Of a stretch of DNA of 64,000 nt, positions 41,401-53,400 are shown piece after piece. A model generated the notes under the pieces. It was not told where the DNA came from and did not search any database. It worked only from the letters and a program-made list of their open reading frames with translations. The DNA is taken from NCBI GenBank assembly GCA_035048495.1, contig CM068541.1, forward strand, positions 6,703,929 through 6,767,928, in the 5' to 3' direction. The translations under genes and the position numbers were made by a program. Origin of the DNA: Euptelea pleiosperma. Lineage: Eukaryota > Streptophyta > Magnoliopsida > Ranunculales > Eupteleaceae. Every line of letters starts with the position of its first letter. The first letter of the stretch is position 1.

Positions 41401-44400
41401 ATGCCATTAACGATTCATCAAATGAGCCCACAACTACAGAAACCCAAGGTTTACAAGTCATTCATTTGCCTAACATCAACACTTGTCAAGATAGTGATCT
41501 AGAGCTTCTGAATAAGTTAGTGACAGAGCACAAAGTACCTCCTAGTTTAAGGTTTTCACTTTTGACGAGATTGAGGTTTGCAAGGGCATTTGGCACATTA
41601 GCTGCCCGACGGCAGTACATATGTATTCGTTTGTATGCTTTTGTAGTGCTTGTTCAAGCAAGCAATGATGATGACTTGGTTGCTTTTTTCAATAATGAGC
41701 CTGAGTTCATCAATGAACTGGTGTCCTTATTAAGCTATGAAGATGCAGTACCTGAAAAAATTCGCATTCTGGGTATTCTATCGTTGGTTGCCCTGTGCCA
41801 AGATCGGCCCCGCCAGCCTATGGTATTAACTGCTGTGACATCCGGCGGGCACCGTGGAATCCTACCCAGTCTTATGCAGAAGTCCATTGAATCTATTACG
41901 ACTGATTCATCAAAATGGTCTGTTGTTTTTGCTGAGGCTCTCTTATCGCTTGTCACTGTTTTGGTCGCATCGTCTTCAGGCAGCTCAGCTCTGAGGGAAG
42001 CAGGATTTATACCTACTCTTCTTCCTCTTCTTAAAGATACAGACCCCCAACACTTACACTTGGTCAGTACTGCAGTTCATGTTCTGGAAGCTTTTATGGA
42101 CTATAGTAACCCTGCTGCTGCACTGTTTAGAGATTTAGGAGGTTTAGATGACACTATTGCACGCCTGAAGGTAGAAGTGTCTTTTGTAGATAAGGGCTCA
42201 AAGAAACATGGTGATGACTCTCAATGTGGTAAGAAGGGCAAGCAAGTCATCCTCGGTACTTCTTGTGAGCTAGATAATGTGCAGCCTCTTTACTCTGAGG
42301 CATTGGTTGGTTATCACCGGCGGTTACTGATGAAGGCCTTACTACGTGCTATATCACTTGGAACCTATGCCCCTGGAAGCACTGCTCGCATATATGGTTC
42401 AGAAGAGAGTTTGTTGCCACATTGCTTGTGTATTATTTTCAGAAGAGCGAAAGATTTTGGGGGCGGGGTTTTTTCACTTGCAGCAACCCTCATGAGTGAT
42501 CTCATTCACAAAGATCCCACCTGTTTTCCTGCCTTAGATGCTGCTGATCTGCCCTCTGCTTTCCTGGATGCTATAATGGGTGGAATTCTTTGTTCTGCGG
42601 AAGCTATAACATGTATACCACAGTGCTTAGATGCATTGTGCCTGAACAACAATGGCCTCCATGCTGTGAAAGATCGTAATGCTTTGAGGTGCTTCGTGAG
42701 AATATTTACTTCCAAAACATATTTACGTGCCCTTACTGGTGATACTCCTGGATCCTTGTCTAGTGGGTTGGATGAGCTGATGCGCCATGCTTCCTCATTG
42801 CGTGGGCCTGGAGTGGATATGTTGATCGAGATCTTGAATACCCTTTTGAAGATTGGATCTGAGGTAGAAGCTACTTCCTCGTCCAACGGTTCTCTGTGTT
42901 CTTCCGCTCCTGTTCCAATGGAAACTGATGCAGAAGAGAGGAATTTGATTTCATCAGATGATGGGGATTTGTCCAAGATGGAAGGTTCTGAGCAGGCAAC
43001 TGAAGTGTCCTCTGATGGTTCATTGGTGAATATTGAGTCTTTCCTTCCTGAATGTATAAACAATGCTGCCCGCCTTCTTGAAACCATTCTTCAGAATGCT
43101 GACACATGCCGTATATTTATTGAAAACAAGGGAATTGAAGCTGTTCTGAAGTTGTTTACTTTGCCTTTAATGCCTCTTTCGGCATCGGTTGGTCTGGGTT
43201 TACCCATCGCTTTTAAAAACTTCTCTCCTCAGCATTCTTCTGCTCTAGCTCTGGCAGTATGCACATTCTTGAGGGAACATCTGACGTTAACAAATGAATT
43301 ACTAGTTTCAGTTGGAGGGACTAAGCTTGCTGAGCTGGAAGCTTCAAAGCAAATGAAAGTCTTGAGATGTCTTTCTAGTCTTGAAGGTCTTCTGTCTCTT
43401 TCCAATTTTCTGTTGAAGGGGACTAGTACTATGGTATCTGAATTGGGCTCTGCAGATGCTGATGTATTGAAGGATCTTGGCAGTGCATACAAGGAAATAT
43501 TATGGCAGGTATCTTTATCTAGTGATTCCAAGGTGGATGAGAAGAGGGAAGATCAAGAAGCTGGAACCACAGATGCTACCATATCTAATGTTGCTGGAAG
43601 AGAGAGTGATGATGATGCAAACCTTGTTCCAATGGTAAGATACATGAATCCTGTCTCGGTAAGGAATGGTTCTCAATCCCATTGGAGTGGGGAACAGGAG
43701 TTCCTGTCGGTGGTCCGTTCTGGTGAAGGTTTACAGCGTCATGGTCGACATGGGTTGACACGGATGCGGGGTGGAAGGACTGCTCGACAGATGGAGGCTT
43801 CGAACATTGATTCAGAAGGTTCTGGAAATGTATCAGAGAATTCTTCTGTCCAAGATGCTAAAAAGAAAAGCCCTGATGTTATTGTGTTGGAAAATCTGAA
43901 TAAGCTTGCTGTTGCCGTGCGTTCTTTCTATGTGACTCTTGTTAAGGGATTCACAGCTCCAAATCGTCGTAGAGTTGACTCTGGTTCATTGAATTCTGCA
44001 TCTAAGAGCCTTGCTACTGCCCTGGCTAAAATCTTTCATGAGGCTCTTAGTTTCTCGGGACATTCTACCTCCACTGGCCTTGAAATGTCTCTTTCAGTGA
44101 AGTGTCGATATCTTGGAAAGGTTGTGGATGACATGGTGGTGCTCACTTTTGATAGGAGACGACGTGCATGCAATACAGCACTCGTGAATAACTTCTATGT
44201 TCATGGGACCTTCAAGGAGATTTTGACCACCTTTGAGGCTACAAGCCAATTGCTTTGGACCCTACCTTATTCTATCTCCACATCTGGAACTGTTAAAGAG
44301 AAGGCAGGTGTAGGGAACAAGTTATCTCACAGTTCGTGGTTGCTTGATACGTTGCAGAGTTATTGTCTCATGCTGGAGTATTTCGTTAATTCTGCTTTAC

Positions 44401-47400
44401 TCTTGTCTCCAACGTCTTCATCTCAGGCTCATCTGCTTGTTCAGCCTGTTGCAGATGGATTGTCAATTGGGTTGTTTCCTGTTCCAAGGGATCCGGAAGT
44501 GTTTGTTCGTATGTTGCAGTCTCAGGTTCTAGATGCCATCCTTCCCATATGGAACCACCCCATGTTTCCTTGTTGCAGCCCGACTTTCATCACTTCCATG
44601 GTTTCTCTTGTTACTCACATATACTCTGGTGTGGTAGATGTGAAGCGGAGTCGCAACAGTATTGCGGGAAGCACAGCCCAACGGTTCATGGCCCCCCCTC
44701 CCGATGAAGCTACAATTGCTACTATAGTTGAGATGGGTTTTACTAGGGCCAGAGCAGAGGAAGCGCTTAGGCGGGTTGAAACGAACAGCGTTGAGATGGC
44801 CATGGAGTGGTTGTTTACCCATGCTGAAGATCCTGTGCAGGAAGCTGATGAGCTGGCTCGGGCACTTGCATTATCATTGGGGAATTCATCAGAAACATCT
44901 AAAGATGATAGCACTGATAAGGCAAGAGATGTGTTGACAGAAGAGAGAGGGGCAGAGGCACCTCCCATTGATGATATTCTTGCTTCATCTATGAAGTTGT
45001 TTCAGAGTAGTGATTTGATGGCATTCTCGTTGACAGATTTGCTTGTGACTCTTTGCAATCGGAACAAAGGAGAAGATCGTCCAAGAGTGGCATCATATCT
45101 TATTCAGCAGCTAAAGCTTTGTCCATCGGATTTTTCAAAGGATACCAGTGAACTATGTGCGATATCACATATTTTGGCATTGCTTCTTTGTGAAGATGGC
45201 AGTACACGAGAAATCGCTGCGGAGAATGGTATTGTCTCTGCTGCAATAGATATCTTGATAAACTTCAAGGTGAGAAATGAGTCAGGAGAAGAGGTTCCGG
45301 TGCCAAAATGCGTTAGTACTTTACTTCTTATCCTGGATAACATGTTGCAGTCCAAACCGGGAGTTTCTCCTGAAGGTAATGAAGGAATGCTTTCAGGATC
45401 TGTAGCTGACTCATCTGGAGAGAAAACTTCATTAACCCTTCCAGAATCAGGAACAGAGAGGAATGCTTCAGATGCCCATGAAAAAGAACCTGGAAATTTG
45501 TTTGAGAAGATCTTAGGGAAGTCGACTGGTTACCTGACTCTTGAGGAGTGCCACAAGGTACTGGAAGTTGCTTGCATGTTTATAAAACAGCATGTCCCAG
45601 CAGTTGTCATGCAGGCTGTTTTACAATTATGTGCCCGCTTGACAAAAACACACGTTATAGCTATGCAATTCCTTGAAAATGGAGGTTTAGCTGCTCTTTT
45701 TAGTCTTCCAAGAAGTTGTTTCTTCCCCGGTTATGACAGTGTGGCATCTGTTATTATTCGGCACCTACTTGAAGATCCTCAAACCCTACAAAAAGCTATG
45801 GAGTTGGAAATTCGACAAAATCTGACCAGCATTCTTAGCCGGCATGCTGGTCGTCTTTCGCCTCGGACATTTTTGACATCCATGGCATCTGTTATCTCTA
45901 GAGATCCTGTGATCTTCATGAGAGCCGCAGCTGCAGTTTGTCACTTGGAGACCTCGGGAGGCAGGATGAACGTTGTGCTATCAAAGGAAAAAGAGAAGGA
46001 AAAGGACAAATCAAAAGCATCTGCTGTTGAAGTTGGACTCTCTTCTAATGAGTGTGTCCGGATGCCTGAAAATAAGCTGCATGATGCACCTGGTAAATGT
46101 TCTAAAGTCCATAAAAAGGTTCCTGCAAATCTCACACAAGTAATTGACCAGCTTCTGGAAATAGTAATGAGCTACCCTTCACCAAAAAAACAAGATGTAT
46201 GTACTAGTTCTTCAACTCTTGTGGAAGTAGATGAACCTGCTCCCAAGGGAAAGGGTAAATCAAAAGTTGATGACTCAAAAAAGGTGGAGTGTGACAGCCT
46301 TTCTGAAAAATCAGCAGGGCTAGCGAAGGTCACTTTTGTCCTCAAGTTGATGAGTGATATTCTTCTCATGTATGTACATGCAGTAGGGGTTATTTTGAGA
46401 CGGGATTTGGAAACCTGTCAACTCAGGGGATCCAGTCAAGTAGATGGGCTTGGACATGGTGGGATACTGTATCATGTATTGCATCAGCTACTTCCATTAT
46501 CTTCAGATAAAACTGGTGAAGCTGCTGATGAATGGAGAGATAAGTTGTCTGAAAAGGCCTCATGGTTTTTGGTAGTGCTATCTGGTCGTTCTAGTGAAGG
46601 GCGTAAACGAGTGATTGGTGAAATTGTGAGAGCCTTGTCTTTGTTCTCAAACTTGGAGAGCAATTCGTCCATGAATGTTTTACTGCCAAATAAGAAGGTT
46701 CTAGCTTTTGTTGACTTGGTCAATTCCATTTTGTCAAAAAACTCATCTTCCAGCAACTTACCTGGTCCTGGTTGCTCACCGGACATAGCAAAGACCATGA
46801 TAGATGGAGGGATGGTTCAGTCTTTGACTAGTATTCTTCAGGTGATTGATTTAGACCATCCTGATGCTCCAAAAGTTGTGAATCTTTTACTCAAGGCTTT
46901 GGAGAGCTTAACAAGGGCTGCTAATGCTAGCGAGCAAGCGTTCAAGTCAGATGGTCCCAACAAAAAAAAATCCAGTGTTACACATGGAAGAACTGAAGAT
47001 CATAGAAATGCATTTTCGGCCAATGAAATTGTGGAGAATGATCAGACTAGGAGCAATCAACATGAAGCAACAGATGCGGCACAAACTGAACAACAACAGC
47101 TTCAGGGAACCTCTCAGAATGAAGGGGATTTTGACGCAAATCCAAATCAGTCCATGGATCAAGATATGAGAATAGAAGTGGAAGAGACCATTGCCACTAA
47201 CCTACCCATGGAACATGAGGCAGAGTTCATGCATGAGATGGAAGAAGGTGGTGTATTACGCAACACTGATGGAGTTGAGATGTCCTTCCGAGTTGAGCAC
47301 AGGACAGATGATGAAGATGACGAAGATGTGGGCGACGATGGTGAAGATGATGATGAAGAGGATGATGAAGATGAGGATGAGGATATGGCGGAAGAGGATG

Positions 47401-50400
47401 CTGCTCTGATGTCTCTAGCAGATACTGATGTGGAGGACCACGATGATAATGGTCTGGGGGACGAGTACCATGACGAGATGATTGATGAAGAAGACGACGA
47501 TTTCCATGAAAACCGTGTTATAGAAGTAAGGTGGGAAGGCCTGGATGGTTTAGATCATTTGCAGGTTCTTGGACGACCTGGAGCTGCGAGTGGCCTCATT
47601 GATGTTGCAGCAGAGCCCTTTCAGGGAGTGAATGTGGATGACATATTTAGTCTTCGCAGGCCATTAGGTGTTGAGCGCCGCCGTCAAACTGGTAATAGGA
47701 CTTTCCTAGAGCGATCTGGCATAGATGGAAGTGGTTTTCAACATCCACTCCTCCTGAGGCCATCCCAGTCAGGGGATCCAGCTGTTTCAATGTGGCCCTC
47801 GGCTGGAACCTCGTCCAGAGATTTAGAAGCTCTGTCAGTTGGAAGTTTTGATGTAGCTCACTTCTATATGTTTGACACTCCTGTACTTCCATCTGAACAT
47901 GCACCGACCTCCCTCTTTGGTGACCGTTTGGTTGGTGCTGCACCCCCACCTTTGATTGATTTTTCACTGGGGATGGACCCTTTGCATTTGGCGGGACGAA
48001 GAGGGACAGGTGATGGTAGATGGACTGATGACGGTCAGCCCCAGGCAGGTGGTCAAGCTGCTGCCATTGCACAGGCAGTAGAAGAGCAGTTCATATCTCA
48101 GTTGCGTAGTGAGGCTCCTACTGACAGTCTTCCAGCTCAGAGGCAGTTGGAGAACTCAGAATCACAGGAGAGGCAACAATCAGATGTCCCACCATTGAAT
48201 GTTGATAGTCAACTAATGGTAGCAGGCAATAATGGTGATAGTCAACAAAGTGAAGCTCAGCATCAAGAATTTGGCACCGAATCAGCATGTCATGAAGAGA
48301 ATCCAATGATTGAAAGTGATTCTTGTCTTCCCGAATCATCCCATGGACAAGTCGGTGCAGAGCCTGTTCCCCAAGAAGCAGACGAAGGTCTGCAAGTGCA
48401 GGAACCTTTGTTAAGACATCCAGATGCGTTGAACGATATACCGAATGCAGATGAAAGCATGGAGATTGGGGAGGGACATGGCACTACTAGTGGGCAGCTA
48501 GAGACAATCCCTGAGTTTGTTACACCATCGGCTGACTTACAGACTATTGATCCTCAAAGTTCTGCCATGCTTGCAAATCACCATGATTTGGCACTTCAGG
48601 GTGGATGTTGTGATGGACCTTCAAAAACAGATGGCCAGTCTAGTAATCATGCACATGTTGATTCTGGTTCAGAAATGCCTGATGCTGGTGATGCTACGAT
48701 TCATCTAAGTGCTAATGTTGATATGGATGGTCCCGTTTCTGATAATGGCACAGATGAGCCATCAGCTGGACAGAACTCTCTAATTTCTCAAGATGCTAAT
48801 CAGGCTGATCAAACAAGTATTAACAATGGGGCCTCTAGTGCAAATACCATCGATCCAACCTTCTTGGAGGCATTGCCTGAAGATCTGCGGGCAGAAGTCC
48901 TAGCTTCCCAGCAAGCCCAGTCTGTTCAAGCCTCGGCTTATGCACCACCTCCTGCTGAAGATATCGACCCCGAGTTTTTAGCTGCTCTACCTGCAGATAT
49001 CCAAGCTGAAGTTTTAGCACAACAACGGGCACAAAGAGTCCTACAGTCTCAGCAAGCTGAGGGGCAACCGGTTGACATGGATAATGCTTCAATCATAGCT
49101 ACTTTTCCCGCTGATTTGCGTGAAGAGGTTTATATTTTGAACTCTACCTAAATTACTTTCCCTTATAATTGTAATCACCTTTTGTCTTTTGCTTCTGTTC
49201 CAGGTTCTTTTGACTTCTTCAGAAGCAGTTTTATCAGCCTTACCTTCTCCATTGCTTGCTGAAGCCCAAATGCTCAGGGATAGAGCAATGAGTCATTATC
49301 AGGCTCGCAGCCTTTTTGGAGGCAGCCACAGGCTGAGTGGCAGGAGGAACAGTCTGGGGTTTGATAGGCAGATACTGATGGATAGGGGCATTGGAGTTTC
49401 GATAGGTCGAAGGGCTGTTTCTGCCATTGCGGAGAGCTTGAAGGTGAAGGAAATTGAAGGCGCACCTCTTTTAGAAGCAAATGACTTGAGAGCATTGATT
49501 CGGCTCTTAAGGTTAGCACAGGTAATGGTCTATATTTTGATTCTCTCTAAAGATTGAGAATTGGGAGATTTGATTTGCCATCCTCGGATAATTATGCTTT
49601 CCTTTGATTCAGCTGAATAAAATTTCTACCATTAAAGATGTGCATTCATTTGTTAAAAATGCAGTGTGTATTACCAATAGGAGTAAAAAAGGCAAAAGAT
49701 AAGAAAAAATTGGGAAAATTTGGATGTCATGGAAAAGGAAGCTATGAAAGATATACTTAAATGTAATGTATTTGGAAGTAAATAAGAAAATAAAAAATAA
49801 AAAAATAAAAATGGAGAGAACATGAAAATTGGTAACTAATTGGGACAAGAGTAACAGAGATGGGAAAAGGGGTTTTTGCTCACATCCGTAGGTTTTACAG
49901 TATTTACGCAAATTACCTGCAATTTTGGAATTTTGCAAATAACCCCTTCATTGTCTAGATTTGTCACAAATCTTCCCTACTGTGTGGAAGATCACACCAT
50001 TTGATTGATTAAATGGCAAAAAAGTGTTTTTTGGAGGAAGAATATAGATAGTTTAGATATTTCATCCCTCTAAATTGGTAGGGTATCAATGGGGACAAAT
50101 GATTCCATCAATGATGATGCTTCAGGGGTAAATTTTTAAAATACCAAAACATGTGGAAATATACATGCGATAAAACCTAGGGCAATCCGTTGAAAAAACT
50201 TGAGGAAAATAGGGAGATGCTCATCTAACGAAGAAATAAAGCATGACGTGGGGAGAATAATTCCTAGTTTGGGCTTTCATTGAGTATCCTCGATTTGGAT
50301 CCATGTCATGGGCACGTGTGTCAGTGTCTGAAACAGATTCAAGTGTCTGACACACACTTTCTAGAAGCCCAAATTGCATATGCGTCCATACACATTGTAA

Positions 50401-53400
50401 TTATATGTAGAAGGTTTTTAAAATAAATATACTAGAAGTCAAAGAAGACATCTTCACTTTACAGCTATCCATTAACTTAATAAGTAGATTTGTAAGCGGA
50501 AAAAACAATCAAACAAGTATAGTTTTGTTTAACAACTTAATAAAGTAATGTATGGAGGATGGAACACACTAGGCCTCTTTTAGAAATCATTTGTTTAGAA
50601 GAAATCATTAAAATAAAGGGCGACACTGCTGTAAGTGTTAGTGCAGGTTGACGCCGCGAAAAATGGGAAAATGGAAGTGTTCTTCTTACATAGGTTTGAA
50701 CAGAGCTGATGTCATAGTTTACTTAGGAATGCCATAATTTTTTTCTCTGCAATAGAAGGTTCAGCTAACATGGTAATTTTTGTTTATTTCTGTTTTTACC
50801 TTTCTATGGGAAGCCCCTTGGAAAAGGTCTTCTTCAGAGACTGTTGTTGAACCTATGTGCACATAGTGTTACAAGGGCAGTTTTACTTCGCCTTTTGCTC
50901 GATATGATTAAACCCGAAGCTGAAGGATCTGGCAGTGGATCAACAACAGTCACTTCGCAGAGACTTTATGGCTGTCAGTGGAATGTTGTGTATGGGAGAT
51001 CGCAGCTGTTGGATGGTACTACCATTGTCTGATATGTTCATCATTTCTTTGAAATTCCTTTAGTTTTGAAGCTATAATTTTTTAATTTGGATCTTCATTG
51101 TGAAGGTCTCCCACCCCTGGTGTCGCGTCGTATTCTCGAGATTTTAACATATCTGGCCACAAATCATTCAGTTGTTGCAAATATTCTTTTTTACTTTGAT
51201 CCTTCATTGATCCCTGAATCTGCAAGTTCGACACATTCAGAAGCCAAGGAGAAAGGGAAAGCGAAAATATTGGAAGGAACAGCTTCGTCAAGCCCACAGG
51301 AAACCTCTCGAAAGGGGGATATACCTCTAATATTATTCCTGAAGCTCTTGAATCGACCACTATTTTTACGCAGTAATGCACATCTTGAACAGGTATTAAA
51401 AGTTACCTGTTGGAAGAAAGCTGTTTTCCCAGCTTCATGATATGACTTTTATTGAACTCTGGTTCTAATTCTGTTGTGCAGGTCATGGGGTTGCTCCAAG
51501 TAGTTGTTTATGCTGCAGCATCAAAGATAGAGTGTCAGGCTCATTCTGGACAGGTTCCAGCTGATTCCAAAACTCCACCTGTCAATGAGGTTTCAGGTGA
51601 TGTTCAAAAAGATCCTCCTATATCAGAACCAGATTCCAGTCAAGGGTTGGATAAAAATTCTATTGCAGAGGTATCCACTTTGGATGGAAAAAGAGCCGTT
51701 AATCCATATGATATCTTCTTGCAGCTCCCTGAGTCCGATTTGCGCAATCTGTGCAGCCTCCTTGCCCATGAGGGGTAATTTTCGTCAATGATTCTTACTT
51801 CTGAATGACGTCAATAATTTAACTGTGCTCTTTGTTAGCTTCTCTCTGTTGTTCTTTCTCACTTCCACTGCAATTAGCTGGAGTACTAATTTGAACTATT
51901 AAATTATAGGCTTTCAGATAAAGTCTATTTGCTTGCGGCCGAGGTACTGAAGAAATTGGCCTTTGTTGCTGCCGCCCATAGGAAATTCTTTACTTCAGAG
52001 TTAGCAGGTTTAGCTCATGGCTTGAGTAACTCAGCTGTCAGCGAGCTAGTTACTCTGAGGAGTACACACATGCTGGGGTTGAATGCTGGTTCCATGGCTG
52101 GTGCTGCAGTCTTACGTGTGCTACAAGCACTTAGCACACTCACTTCACCAATTGTTGATGTGAATAAAGGTCAAGAGAATGTCTGGGGACAGGAAGAACA
52201 AACCATCATGTGGAAGTTAAACATAGCACTTGAGCCATTGTGGCAAGAATTGAGCGACTGTATAGGCACAACCGAGACAAAGCTGGGGCATAGCTCCTCC
52301 TCCGTTTCTCCCGTATTAAATCCAAATGCCATGGACCACTTAGGAGGTTCCTCTTCTCTGTCTCCACCTCTTCCTCCTGGCACCCAGAGACTCTTGCCAT
52401 TTATTGAGGCTTTCTTTGTTTTGTGTGAGAAGCTACAAGCAAGCCACTCCATTTTGCAGCAAGATTACGTCAATGTTACTGCAAAAGAAGTCAAAGAGTC
52501 TGCAGGGAGTTCATCGGCATCATCCACTAAAAGTGGCGGGATTGTCCAGAGAGGACCTGATGGTGCTGTAACATTTGCGAGGTTTGCTGAGAAGCATCGG
52601 CGCCTTTTGAATGCTTTCATCAGACAGAATCCAGGCTTGCTGGAGAAATCACTTTCAATGATGCTCAAGGCACCGAGGCTGATTGATTTTGACAACAAGA
52701 GATCACATTTCCGCTCTAGAATAAGGCAACAGCATGAGCAACACCCTTCTGCCCCGCTGCGCATAAGTGTTCGCCGTGCATATGTCCTGGAGGATTCCTA
52801 TAATCAGTTACGGATGCGTCCCAGTCAAGACTTGAAGGGACGTTTAACTGTGCAGTTTCAAGGTGAAGAGGGGATTGATGCTGGTGGTCTGACAAGAGAG
52901 TGGTATCAGTTACTGTCAAGGGTCATATTTGACAAAGGAGCTTTGCTTTTCACTACCGTGGGGAGCAATGCTACATTCCAACCAAACCCCAATTCAGTCT
53001 ACCAAACTGAGCATCTTTCCTACTTCAAATTCGTGGGCCGTGTGGTAATCCTCCATGCACCTGTTCGAACTGGGATTTATTTTGTTGCAGTTATCATTTT
53101 CAAGCTGTCTTAGATTTTGTTATAATGCCTTTAACAGGTTGCTAAGGCGCTATTTGACGGCCAACTTTTAGATGTTTACTTTACTCGCTCCTTCTACAAG
53201 CACATTCTTGGTGTGAAGGTGACATACCATGATATAGAAGCTGTTGATCCTGATTACTACAAGAACTTGAAGTGGATGCTGGAGGTTAGTGATGTCATTA
53301 AAGATAGATCCATTTTATGCTTCTAAACACAGTTCACAAGGGAGTTATGTGTTTAGATGGGAGTAATGACGTTGTGATGTCTTCTTAACAGAATGACGTG

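Noticed and set aside
49128..49151. UPL protein ending at the stop in 49149-49151
   Set aside because: The stop lies just inside the intron; splicing from 49127 to 49204 continues into [16 protein letters not shown] and the HECT half.
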